The notes under the pieces were generated by a model. The model made no database searches. It saw only the letters and a program-made list of their open reading frames with translations, and had not been told where the DNA came from. From NCBI RefSeq assembly GCF_009827325.1, contig NZ_WTYC01000001.1, positions 1 through 64,000 on the forward strand: DNA of 64,000 nucleotides, in the 5' to 3' direction. Position numbers and translations under genes: made by a program. Positions 27,938 through 37,380 of the stretch are shown piece by piece (the first letter of the stretch is position 1; each line of letters begins with the position of its first letter). The DNA comes from Qipengyuania vulgaris. Its GTDB lineage: Bacteria > Pseudomonadota > Alphaproteobacteria > Sphingomonadales > Sphingomonadaceae.

Positions 27938-29119
27938 CTAACACGATCTAGCTGCACGGGCGATGAAAAATCCGTCCGTACCCTCATGATACGGAGTGAG
28001 GCGGATGCCGTTCCCGCGTTTGCGGCCAGCGGGCAGGGAAATATCCTGCGCAGAGAATGCCTTATTCCTCCCGAGGAAGGATGCGAATTGCCCCGCGCCT
28101 TCCTCGTCCAGAAGCGAGCAGGTGACGTAAATCAGCCTTCCGCCGGGCTTTACTAGCCTTGCCGCAAGATCGATAAGTTCCGCCTGCAATGCGGTAAGTT
28201 TCGCCAATTCGCCCTCATCAAGCCGCCACCGCGCCTCTGGATTGCGCCGCCAGGTTCCTGTTCCGGAACATGGTGCATCCACCATGACCGCATCGGCCTG
28301 CCCCTCAAGATCGGCGAGTAGCTCGAACTCCCGCTTCGGATCGAGCAAGCGCGTTTCGATGTTCGTCGCACCCGCTCGTTCGGCTCGCGGAGCAAGGCGC
28401 GAGAGTCGGTTGCGATCGGTATCCGAAGCTATCAGCTGCCCGAGATTGTCCATCGCCGCCGCCAATGCGAGGGTTTTGCCCCCTCCCCCGGCGCACAGAT
28501 CGATGACCGTCTCGCCAGGCTGCGCGCGGACCGCGAGGCAGGCCAGCTGGGATCCGGTGTCCTGTACTTCCACCTTGCCTTCGCGCCATTCGGCCCACTG
28601 CTCGACCTGTGTGCCCGCCTCGAGCCTCAGGCCGTGCGGCGCATGGGTGTGTGACGTTTCTACCGGCAGTGAAAGCGTGGCGCGTTCGGCCTTGAGCGTA
28701 TTGACGCGGAGGTCCAGCGGCGCGCGGCCCAAAAGTGCATCCGCTTCGGGACCTTCGATGTCCGAACCGGCAAGTTTCCGGACCAGCCACCGGGGCGCTA
28801 TGCCGCCTTCTGCGGCCTCCTCCCCATGCTCAATCTGAGCGGGTCCATAGTTGGAACCATCGAACAGGGGCGCGATATTCGCGTCCGTTTGTGCCAACCG
28901 AAGCATCGCGCTCCGCCCGGTCCGAGGGATGGGCCCGCACGCACGAATGGCTGCGTAAACCAGTTCGCGGATTGCGCGGCGATCCTTCGAACCCGCGAAG
29001 CGATTGTTGCGAAACCACTCGGCGAGGATGCGATCGGCAGGCGCGCCTTTCGCCATGGCCGAGGCGATTATCGCATCGAGCAGTTCGATCGATGTCTGGA
29101 CGCGCGCGGCGGGCGTCAT
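27938..29119 (-). CDS. rsmB: RsmB/NOP-family rRNA cytosine methyltransferase
   Basis: 393 residues. An N-terminal NusB-like helical domain is followed by the methyltransferase domain with AGGGGKTLALAAAMDN (SAM site), DAPCSGTGTWRRNPEARW and the catalytic TCS motif in YVTCSLLDEEG. The two cysteines (PC and TCS) are the hallmark of m5C RNA methyltransferases. The probable target is 16S rRNA. It begins three bases after the guaB stop and is probably translated from the same mRNA. Confidence 0.88.
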   Translation of the reverse strand: MTPAARVQTSIELLDAIIASAMAKGAPADRILAEWFRNNRFAGSKDRRAIRELVYAAIRACGPIPRTGRSAMLRLAQTDANIAPLFDGSNYGPAQIEHGEEAAEGGIAPRWLVRKLAGSDIEGPEADALLGRAPLDLRVNTLKAERATLSLPVETSHTHAPHGLRLEAGTQVEQWAEWREGKVEVQDTGSQLACLAVRAQPGETVIDLCAGGGGKTLALAAAMDNLGQLIASDTDRNRLSRLAPRAERAGATNIETRLLDPKREFELLADLEGQADAVMVDAPCSGTGTWRRNPEARWRLDEGELAKLTALQAELIDLAARLVKPGGRLIYVTCSLLDEEGAGQFASFLGRNKAFSAQDISLPAGRKRGNGIRLTPYHEGTDGFFIARAARSC

Positions 29120-29122
29120 GGC

Positions 29123-30643
<1,521 letters not shown>

Positions 30644-30682
30644 CTAGCTAGTGCCCCTTCCCCAATATCATTCAGCCCGCCC

Positions 30683-30714
30683 AAAAAGCCGCAGGAGACA
30701 TTCTCAATCTGCGG
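30683..30714 (-). terminator. Rho-independent terminator of bdhA
   Basis: On the minus strand CCGCAG (30714-30709) pairs with CTGCGG (30694-30689), and inside it GAGA/TCTC continues the stem around a 3-base loop, with a small bulge. CTTTTT follows directly. This is the clearest intrinsic terminator in the window. It includes the bdhA stop codon, so the gene ends inside the stem. Confidence 0.85.
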
Positions 30715-31459
30715 TCCAACCGCCGTCGACGCTCCAGTTCGCGCCGTTTACGTTCTGCGCTTCCTTGCGGCACAGGAACACCGCCAGCGCTCCAAGCTCC
30801 TCCGGCTGGACGAATTTCTTGGTCGGCTGCTTCGCCAGCAGAATATCGTTGATCACCTGTTCGCGGGTGAGGCCGCGGGCTTTCATCGTGTCGGGAATCT
30901 GGTTTTCGACCAGCGGGGTCCAGACATAGCCCGGACTGATGCAATTGGCGGTAACGCCGTGCTCGGCCAGTTCCAGCGCAATGGTCTTGGTGAAACCGTC
31001 GAGACCGTGCTTGGCCGAATTGTAGGCACTCTTGAAAGGGCTCGCGACCTTGGAATGCGCGCTGGCGGTGTTGATGATGCGTCCCCAGCCCTTTGCCTTC
31101 ATTCCCGGCACGACAAGCCGCGTTGTGTGGAACGCGGCGGTGAGGTTGAGCGCGATGATCGTATCCCATTTGTCGACCGGGAAATCCTCGACCGGCGAAA
31201 CATGCTGCATGCCAGCGTTGTTGACGAGGATGTCCACTTCCCCAGCGTCTGCCATCATCGTTTCGATCTGTGCGGCGTCGGTCAGGTCGGCACCGGAATG
31301 GCTGGCCCCGAGTTCCTCGCAGAGCCGGGCAACTTCCCCCTCGTCGCCGAAGCCATTGAGGATCACCTCGGCCCCTTCGGCACTCAGCGCCCGAGCGATA
31401 GCGAGACCGATGCCGCTGGTGGATCCGGTGACAAGTGCGCGCTTACCTTCAAGAAACAT
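30704..31459 (-). CDS. bdhA: 3-hydroxybutyrate dehydrogenase
   Basis: 251 residues. SDR fold with TGSTSGIGLAIARAL, NNAGMQHVSPVEDFP and YNSAKHGLDGF (Tyr-Lys pair). The segments MQHVSPVE, SAHSKVASPFKSAY and the C terminus NGANWSVDGGWTA match D-3-hydroxybutyrate dehydrogenase, which interconverts 3-hydroxybutyrate and acetoacetate and feeds on polyhydroxybutyrate breakdown. Other SDR functions are possible, but the match along the full length is strong. Confidence 0.9.
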   Translation of the reverse strand: MFLEGKRALVTGSTSGIGLAIARALSAEGAEVILNGFGDEGEVARLCEELGASHSGADLTDAAQIETMMADAGEVDILVNNAGMQHVSPVEDFPVDKWDTIIALNLTAAFHTTRLVVPGMKAKGWGRIINTASAHSKVASPFKSAYNSAKHGLDGFTKTIALELAEHGVTANCISPGYVWTPLVENQIPDTMKARGLTREQVINDILLAKQPTKKFVQPEELGALAVFLCRKEAQNVNGANWSVDGGWTAD

Positions 31460-31547
31460 TTGGCCCTCCGAGCGTTACGGCTACAATCGAAGCGGCCATT
31501 GCGCACCGTGAGCCTAGTGTAAAGCGGCCAATCCAAAGGGGAGTAGG

Positions 31548-32399
31548 ATGCGTCTCAATCCGTTCGACACCGGCAATATCAACGTTCGTTCGAGTAGCGG
31601 AGGTGGTGTCGGAAAAGCAGGGGGCCTGGGTTGCGGCACCATCGTTATTGCTGCGCTGGGTTATTTCGTATTCGGTCTCGATCCGTTTCAAACCGCAGCG
31701 ACGGTCGAGAGCGTCCAGCAGGGCACCCAGCAAGCGGGCCCTGCGAATACCGATGAGCAAGCGATCTGCAGTTCAAGCGCCTATGCCCGGGAGGCCTGCA
31801 ACGGGCTGGATTCGCTCAACAGCACCTGGGCGCGTGCTTTCGAGGAACAGGGTCTGGGCGATCGCTTCCAGCAGCCTACGCTCGATCTGTATAGTGGCTC
31901 GGTGCGTACGGCCTGCGGATCGGGGAGTTCGTCCATGGGGCCGTTCTACTGCCCGGGCGACCAGACGATCTATATCGACACCAGCTTTTACGACCAGCTC
32001 GCCCGCATGTCGGGCAACAGCGGCGACTTCGCGCGCTATTATGTCCTCGCGCATGAATACGGCCATCACATCCAGACGATCACCGGAGTATCCGATCAGA
32101 TCCGCAGCGTTCAGGGACAGGTCGGCCAAACGCAGGGCAACCAGTTGCAGGTCCGCATGGAATTGCAGGCCGATTGCTATGCCGGAGTCTGGGCCGGCAG
32201 GAACCGCAACCTGATCGAACCCGGCGATATCGAGGAAGGCATGCAGGCGGCGTCCGCGATCGGCGATGATCGCCTGACGCAGGGCCGCGTATCGGCAGAG
32301 AACTTCACCCACGGAACCAGCGCCCAGCGCAGCGAAGCCCTGCGCGCGGGTTTGCGCGGCGACGATAGCGTGTGCGATGAGTACACCAATCTGAGTTGA
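31548..32399 (+). CDS. ypfJ: Neutral zinc metallopeptidase, YpfJ type
   Basis: 283 residues. An N-terminal Gly-rich segment and one membrane helix (GCGTIVIAALGYFVFGL) precede a domain with the zinc site HEYGHHIQ and the segment FYCPGDQTIYIDTSFY, both typical of the YpfJ/neutral zinc metallopeptidase family (PF04228). The third ligand is probably the Glu of MELQADCYAGVWA. It faces the periplasm. Substrate unknown. It converges with the BlaR1-like gene across a bidirectional terminator. Confidence 0.9.
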   Translation: MRLNPFDTGNINVRSSSGGGVGKAGGLGCGTIVIAALGYFVFGLDPFQTAATVESVQQGTQQAGPANTDEQAICSSSAYAREACNGLDSLNSTWARAFEEQGLGDRFQQPTLDLYSGSVRTACGSGSSSMGPFYCPGDQTIYIDTSFYDQLARMSGNSGDFARYYVLAHEYGHHIQTITGVSDQIRSVQGQVGQTQGNQLQVRMELQADCYAGVWAGRNRNLIEPGDIEEGMQAASAIGDDRLTQGRVSAENFTHGTSAQRSEALRAGLRGDDSVCDEYTNLS

Positions 32400-32403
32400 G
32401 AAA

Positions 32404-32431
32404 GGCGGGCTTCCCCATCGGGAAACCCGCC
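32404..32431. terminator. Bidirectional hairpin between ypfJ and blaR1-like gene
   Basis: GGCGGG-C-TTCCC pairs with GGGAA-A-CCCGCC around a 4-base loop, giving an 11-bp stem with one mismatch. It sits between two convergent genes and can serve both. Confidence 0.7.
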
Positions 32432-32459
32432 CTCGGTGGCGCAGCCTAGGAGTGCCGCG

Positions 32460-34139
32460 TCAGTTTGCCCGTTCCATCTCGGCGACTTCCTCATCGAGCG
32501 AGCGCAGCGCTTCAGCGCGCTCTTCGGCCGAAAGTGATTGCTCGCTCGCGATGGTCGCGCGCGCTTGCTTGATGGCGCGCAGAGCAATCTTGTCGCCCGC
32601 AGTTTCGCAAACGAACAGGGTTGTCTTGCCGTCGGCATCGGTCCGGGAGGAAACGGGCGAGTATTCGTCCTTGCAGGATACGACGACTTGCGGAGCCATG
32701 GCGCGTGCATGCGCCGCACCTGCCTGCGCCTCGGCAACGGCAAGCCGGATTTCGCGGCGCATTTCTCCGTTTTCGCCGAACTGGCGGCGGAGTTCGCGCA
32801 TTTCCTCGCGCAGTTCGCCATTCTCCCCGAATTTCTGGCGAAGCTCGGACATTTCCTCGCGGAACTTGGCGCGGTCGGCTTCGCTCATCTCGCTCCAATC
32901 CATCCCGTTGTAGCGGATCTTGCGTTTGACGATCTTACGATCCTCGCCGGCTTCGATCTCACGCTCGATTTCGACAATCTCGCGCTCGTCCTCGTCGAAC
33001 CCGCGTTCCGCATCGGCAAATTCGCGCTCGGCCTCATCGAACTGCCGGTCGATCTGGACCTCGGGCGTAGTCTCTTCCTGGCGGACTTCGGCAGCAGTCC
33101 ATTCCTCCACCTCTGCGGCCTGAGCCGCTGCCGCAAGAACGCGCGGGGCATCCTCGGCATAAACGATGGAAGCAGTGAGCGGCACGGTCAGAAAAGCAGT
33201 GGCAATCGCGGCGCGCCCGGTCAGGCGGCGGCGCGGTGAAATATCGGACATGGATAAGCTCCTCAATCGGTGGATTATCGACTTGTCCCCCAAAACCGGA
33301 CAGGCCATCGGCGCGGCCAGCGCGGGGCGCGGCGCAATCGCGGGACGGCGAGCGAAATCAGCTATGATACCTGCATAGGCAGCGCGTTCTTCCCGCGGGC
33401 GGGCAGCCACGACGCGGGCGTCGCAATAGGCTTCCTGATCGCGCCGCAGTGCGTGCCATCCCAGCCAACCCAGCGGGTTGAACCAGTGGATCGCGAACAG
33501 CGGCTGCACGGCCATGTTGACCAGAAGATCCCCCCCGCGGTGATGGGCAAGCTCATGCTCGATAGCGAGGTCCCTCTGGCATCGCTCGCGGCTTGCCATG
33601 AAGCCATCCGGAAGAGCGACGACGCGGTCGATGACCCCGAAAGCCATCGGACCGGAAATCGCAGGCGTTTCGATCAGCCGGATCGAGCCGACCTCGCCAA
33701 CCGGCCGCGCGTCCAGAAGCAGTTCGCGGCGAAGCTCGAAATAGAGCCAGAAGCGGCGCACCAGCATGATCAATGCGCCGCCCAGCCAAAGCAGGAGCAG
33801 CGGGGTGAGAAAATCTACCGGCTGCTCACTTGCCATGAGGACGACTGGCTCGGCCAGGTCTGGCTGGACCACTGGAGCGAAAGCGACGTCCACTGCAGGA
33901 ACGAGTGCGGGGTCGGTCACGGGTGACACCTGACCTTCAGGGCGCATCCAGCTGGGCAAGGTGAAGGGAGGAACGATCAATCGGGCCAGCGGAAGGAACC
34001 ACAGCGCATAGGCAGCGCCGGCGCCGAAATGGCGGGCAACAGGTCGCCGCAGCACCATGACCAAGGCGATCAATGCGCCGGTCCACAAAAGGGTGTCGAA
34101 CAGGAACAGGTCCCAGACCTGCTGTAATATATCGATCAT
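32460..34139 (-). CDS. BlaR1-like M56 family metallopeptidase
   Basis: 559 residues. The N-terminal 300 residues hold about four membrane segments and the M56 zinc site EHELAHHRGGDLL (HExxH), the BlaR1/MecR1 gluzincin fold. A further helix (about 305-325) leads to the C-terminal half. This lacks the penicillin-binding sensor domain of BlaR1: instead it is a long, highly charged Glu/Arg region with a tandem 17-residue repeat (REEMSELRQKFGENGEL, then REEMRELRRQFGENGEM). It may sense something other than beta-lactams and cleave the adjacent BlaI-like repressor. The start overlaps the blaI stop by four bases. Confidence 0.88.
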   Translation of the reverse strand: MIDILQQVWDLFLFDTLLWTGALIALVMVLRRPVARHFGAGAAYALWFLPLARLIVPPFTLPSWMRPEGQVSPVTDPALVPAVDVAFAPVVQPDLAEPVVLMASEQPVDFLTPLLLLWLGGALIMLVRRFWLYFELRRELLLDARPVGEVGSIRLIETPAISGPMAFGVIDRVVALPDGFMASRERCQRDLAIEHELAHHRGGDLLVNMAVQPLFAIHWFNPLGWLGWHALRRDQEAYCDARVVAARPREERAAYAGIIADFARRPAIAPRPALAAPMACPVLGDKSIIHRLRSLSMSDISPRRRLTGRAAIATAFLTVPLTASIVYAEDAPRVLAAAAQAAEVEEWTAAEVRQEETTPEVQIDRQFDEAEREFADAERGFDEDEREIVEIEREIEAGEDRKIVKRKIRYNGMDWSEMSEADRAKFREEMSELRQKFGENGELREEMRELRRQFGENGEMRREIRLAVAEAQAGAAHARAMAPQVVVSCKDEYSPVSSRTDADGKTTLFVCETAGDKIALRAIKQARATIASEQSLSAEERAEALRSLDEEVAEMERAN

Positions 34140-34525
34140 TTGCGCATCTCCCGCAGAAGCGCTTCGATTTCCTCGAGGTCATCGTCGGTCAGCGCCTCGT
34201 TCTCGGCCAGGTGGGCAAACAGCGGCGCGGCCCGTCCTCCGAACAACCGATCGACGAGACGGCGGCTTTCCCCGCCGACATATTCGTCACGCTCCACCAG
34301 CGGGCGATACAGAAACTTTCGGCCGTCCGGCTCGGTACCGAGGGCGCCCTTTGCGACGAGACGGCTGAGGAGCGTCTTCACGGTCGCGATCGACCAGTCG
34401 TTTGCGGTGCAAACCCGCTCGCAGACTTCGGCCGCAGCCAACGGGTTTTCCTCCCACAGCGCTTCCATAACTGCATGTTCGGCTTCGCTGATACGATCGC
34501 CGGGTCCCAGCTTTTTCTGCGCCAT
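34136..34525 (-). CDS. BlaI/MecI/CopY-family transcriptional repressor
   Basis: 129 residues from ATG 34525 with AGGGAG upstream; the longer frame to 34597 runs across the operator repeats. The winged-helix DNA-binding domain (ISEAEHAVMEALWEENPLAAAEVCERV … IATVKTLLSRLVAKGAL) is followed by a dimerisation helix pair (LFAHLAENEALTDDDLEEIEALLREM), the Penicillinase_R pattern. It should bind TAC-N4-GTA-like operators as a dimer and be removed by cleavage through the BlaR1-like protease encoded next to it. Confidence 0.92.
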   Translation of the reverse strand: MAQKKLGPGDRISEAEHAVMEALWEENPLAAAEVCERVCTANDWSIATVKTLLSRLVAKGALGTEPDGRKFLYRPLVERDEYVGGESRRLVDRLFGGRAAPLFAHLAENEALTDDDLEEIEALLREMRK

Positions 34526-34561
34526 CTCGACTCGCTCCCTGGCTGGCTCTGTTCGTACGAT

Positions 34562-34595
34562 TACGTCTGTAGACACATCGACTACGTCTGTAAAC
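34562..34595. promoter_or_regulatory. Two BlaI-like operator half-palindromes in direct repeat
   Basis: The 13-base word tacgtctgtaRac occurs at 34562-34574 and 34583-34595, exactly two helical turns apart. Each contains an inverted TAC-N4-GTA, the core of BlaI/MecI-type operators. They lie 37 bases upstream of the repressor start and about 90 bases before the divergent ClpP-like gene, so they may control both. The assignment rests on motif and position only. Confidence 0.65.
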
Positions 34596-34614
34596 ATTAA
34601 GCCGGGATGAATGA

Positions 34615-34628
34615 TTGTTCAGGAACAA
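34615..34628. promoter_or_regulatory. Palindrome TTGTTC-AG-GAACAA
   Basis: A perfect 6-bp inverted repeat with a 2-base centre lies between the BlaI-like operators and the ClpP-like gene. It is unlike the TAC-N4-GTA words and could be the site of a second regulator. No known consensus is claimed. Confidence 0.35.
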
Positions 34629-34682
34629 CAGGGTTGCCCGAACACTGCAAGGAGACTTCGACGAGAGTATCAGGGATGACCG

Positions 34683-35243
34683 ATGGACGACACTGACCGC
34701 AACAATGTGCTTACCGCACCCCAACTCCGGCTGATGGGGAGCGTGGACGAAGCCATGTACGCCGAATTTCGCAACCAGCTCAATGCGGCTCCGAGCGACG
34801 GTCCCTTGGTAATCGCCCTCACCACTCTCGGCGGAAATCCCGAAATTGCGCGGGCCATGGCGGACGATGTCCGGCTGCTGCGCGAAGCTGGCCGAACGAT
34901 CTATTTCCTGGGCAAGGCAGCGGTCTATTCGGCAGGAGCCACATTCATGGCCGGTTTCCCTGTGGAATGCCGGTTCCTTACCCGCGATACGACGCTGCTC
35001 GTGCATGAGAGGCAAATACAGAGAACCATTTCTCTTTCCGGGCCGCTTCGCAGTTGCACAGCCCAGTTGAAAGCGGCCCTGAACGAGATTGAACAATCGA
35101 TCGCAATCGAGGAGGCAGGCTTCAGGTCCCTTGCCGAAGGTTCCGATGTCGATCTCGACGAGATACGCGGGAAGGCGCCGGAGAACTGGTATATGTCGAG
35201 CGAGGACGCCCGGGAAAGGGGGCTGATCGCGAATATCATCTGA
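34683..35243 (+). CDS. ClpP-like serine protease domain protein
   Basis: 186 residues. The ClpP/crotonase fold is indicated by the Gly pair in LTTLGGNP, the nucleophile segment VYSAGATFMAGF (Ser83) and the His segment LLVHER (His108), plus a C terminus YMSSEDARERGLI like that of ClpP. The third catalytic residue, Asp in ClpP, is not obvious. There is no signal peptide. True ClpP is longer in its handle region and pairs with ClpX or ClpA; none is encoded nearby. It is divergent from the blaI/blaR1-like genes. The ATG at 34683 is preceded by AGGGA; an overlapping ATG at 34676 is out of frame. Confidence 0.78.
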   Translation: MDDTDRNNVLTAPQLRLMGSVDEAMYAEFRNQLNAAPSDGPLVIALTTLGGNPEIARAMADDVRLLREAGRTIYFLGKAAVYSAGATFMAGFPVECRFLTRDTTLLVHERQIQRTISLSGPLRSCTAQLKAALNEIEQSIAIEEAGFRSLAEGSDVDLDEIRGKAPENWYMSSEDARERGLIANII

Positions 35244-35268
35244 TCCTGGAAGGAGCTATGGTTCCGAA

Positions 35269-35901
35269 ATGCTGCTACGAATCCTGCCCGTTCTTGCTCT
35301 TGTCGGCGCGCCGGCCTCCGCTCAGGATGGCACCGCACAGGTGGAGGCCGAGACCACCCGCGTCGTTTTCGAGACCACCGCTGGTGAAATTACCGCCGAG
35401 ATCGAGATCGAACGCGCCCCTGCGACCGCTGCGAACTTTCTTCACTATGTGGACGAAGACCGTTTCGATGGCACCGTTTTCTACCGCGCAATGCATCTCG
35501 ACTGGGGCAAACCGCCCAATGGTCTGATCCAGGGCGGAACGCAGAACGACCCGGAACGGATACTGGACGGCGTCGTGCACGAGCCGACCGATGAAACCGG
35601 CCTGAGCCACACTGACGGCGCCCTTTCGATGGCACGACTGGAACCGGGATCGGCGACAGGCGACTTCTCGATCATGATAAAGGACCAGACCGGGCTCGAC
35701 GCCCAGCCCGATGCCGATGATCCCGACACCGCTGCAGGTTACGCAGTCTTCGGCTATGTGGTCGAGGGAATGGATGTGGTGCACGCGATCCACGCCATGC
35801 CGCGCGATCCCGACAAGGGCGAAGGCTGGATGAAGGGCCAGATGCTGGCCGAACCGGTAACGATCATCGATGTCCGGCGCGTGGAGCCCGCCGCCGACTA
35901 G
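35269..35901 (+). CDS. Secreted peptidyl-prolyl isomerase (cyclophilin type)
   Basis: 210 residues with a signal peptide (MLLRILPVLALVGAPASAQ). The cyclophilin core is visible: VVFETTAGEITAEIEIERAPATAANFLHYV, FYRAMH, GLIQGGTQND, and GYAVFGYVVEGMDVVHAI. The usual FHR is replaced by FYRAMH. It should assist folding of envelope proteins in the periplasm. It lies 25 bases downstream of the ClpP-like gene on the same strand, so both protein-quality genes may share a transcript. Confidence 0.88.
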   Translation: MLLRILPVLALVGAPASAQDGTAQVEAETTRVVFETTAGEITAEIEIERAPATAANFLHYVDEDRFDGTVFYRAMHLDWGKPPNGLIQGGTQNDPERILDGVVHEPTDETGLSHTDGALSMARLEPGSATGDFSIMIKDQTGLDAQPDADDPDTAAGYAVFGYVVEGMDVVHAIHAMPRDPDKGEGWMKGQMLAEPVTIIDVRRVEPAAD

Positions 35902-36791
35902 CACACTTCTGCGGTATTCTCCGGCACCGGCCCCGGGGGCACGCGGGCATCGCTCATGTGGAAGGGGTCGGATTTCAGGCGGTGGCTGTCACTGTAGGCC
36001 TCGGCAAGCGCATCGTAGAGTTTCGGATCATAGCCCTCGAGGTCTGAGTGGTTCAGGATCTGGCGTCCCTCCACCACCACGAGCCGGTTCGAATTGAACC
36101 ATATCTGCGTACCTTCAGCCCAATATTCCTGGATAGTCGTCGTGGCATATTCGTTGAGCCACAGGTCATTTGCGAGGGCATTGGCGTAGGCCGCTTCTAC
36201 CGCGGTGTAGAGTGCCGGATCGACGGCCTCGATCGCGAAGAGAATGTTGTGAGCCATCTCGTGGACGAAGATCGTCTCACCCCAATATCGCGTTGTGGGA
36301 AGGCCCAGCACATCCTCTTCGGACCCGACCGTCCGCTCCCCGCCGATCCCCCGTGCCCGCGCATCCCAATAGGCGCGGTCGGTCAATGCTCCGATCCGCA
36401 CGTCGTAATGCTTGAGTTCGCACCGGGTCAGCCGCGGATCGTCACGGGCGGGCTTCGTCCAGTGCGCCTTGTCTGGGAGATCTAGCAGCGCCTCCTCTTG
36501 GGCGATGATCGCAACGCGGTAGTCGTTCGCGGCAAGCCACTCGGCAAGATCGGGCCGGTGGGAAAGCATTCCCGACGCCATGTCCCGCGCGGCAAGCAGC
36601 GCTTCGTCAGGCACGCGATCCGAGGAAAGGATCGGAACGCCGCGGGCGGACACATACTTTTGATAATACGGTTCGGCAGCAAGGGTCGCTGGCGGGGGAA
36701 TGGGAGCTGCCGCGCATGCGGAAAGACCCAGAGCCACCGCCGCAGCAAGTGAACGGACGAAAACGCCCGCAATGTCCACCTGCACGCTCAT
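35898..36791 (-). CDS. Putative lipoprotein with HExxH metalloprotease motif
   Basis: 297 residues. The signal peptide ends in GLSAC, a lipobox. The motif IFVHEMAHNILF contains HExxH, and QEYWAEGTQIWFNSN about 45-50 residues later supplies a Glu at the spacing expected for a gluzincin third ligand. Similar EYWAEG motifs occur in poorly described secreted metalloprotease-like proteins. It is probably an outer-membrane or inner-membrane anchored enzyme of unknown substrate. It overlaps the upstream gene by four bases and ends within the cyclophilin stop. Confidence 0.7.
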   Translation of the reverse strand: MSVQVDIAGVFVRSLAAAVALGLSACAAAPIPPPATLAAEPYYQKYVSARGVPILSSDRVPDEALLAARDMASGMLSHRPDLAEWLAANDYRVAIIAQEEALLDLPDKAHWTKPARDDPRLTRCELKHYDVRIGALTDRAYWDARARGIGGERTVGSEEDVLGLPTTRYWGETIFVHEMAHNILFAIEAVDPALYTAVEAAYANALANDLWLNEYATTTIQEYWAEGTQIWFNSNRLVVVEGRQILNHSDLEGYDPKLYDALAEAYSDSHRLKSDPFHMSDARVPPGPVPENTAEVC

Positions 36792-37315
36792 CTGTTCGGT
36801 TTTCCGTACCGCGTCACCCGAAGCTCAATTTCCTGGCAAAGTGCCTCGAAGTCTCCCTTCTCCGGGAAGATGTGTGCCGTCAGTTGAATGACTTTGCCCG
36901 TCTGCGTTTTCATCCGAATGGCCGGGAAACCCTGGACGCGAAAGCGCTGAACAGAAGTTATGCTGTCCCAACGCAGCGTGACGTCGTTTGCCATGGGACG
37001 ACCGGACAGTCCTATGGTGGTGTCGTCCAGCCTCACACTCGGTTTGCCGCCGCGCAACAGTCCGAGGAGGATGAAAATTCCCGGGGCAAGCATTCCGATT
37101 GCGCCAAGCAGGAAGAGCGCCTGCCAGACCAATGGATCGACCGAAACATCGAGGCCCATACCGCGGTATCGCACGGGACCGGCTACATCAAACAGTGCAC
37201 TGTAGCTGAATACGCCAGCGAATGCGAAAAACAGCGCCATGACGACGAGGCTCGTCCAAAGCGGAACGTGAGCATTAAATCGCAACGATCCGTCCGGACG
37301 TCGTTCGACCGACAC
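36788..37315 (-). CDS. Two-pass membrane protein with PH-like domain
   Basis: 175 residues. Two membrane segments (about 19-42 and 64-86) are followed by a soluble domain (PSVRLDDTTIGLSGRPMANDVTLRWDSITSVQRF) that looks like a small PH-type (bPH/DUF3592-like) domain. Function unknown. It is 65 bases after sdhA and overlaps the next gene by four bases (ATGA). Confidence 0.65.
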   Translation of the reverse strand: MSVERRPDGSLRFNAHVPLWTSLVVMALFFAFAGVFSYSALFDVAGPVRYRGMGLDVSVDPLVWQALFLLGAIGMLAPGIFILLGLLRGGKPSVRLDDTTIGLSGRPMANDVTLRWDSITSVQRFRVQGFPAIRMKTQTGKVIQLTAHIFPEKGDFEALCQEIELRVTRYGKPNR

Positions 37316-37380
37316 TCACCCCTCCTTGCCGCAAAGCGCGAAATCCAATCCGCGAATTTTCGGACAAGCGGACCTTCGCG

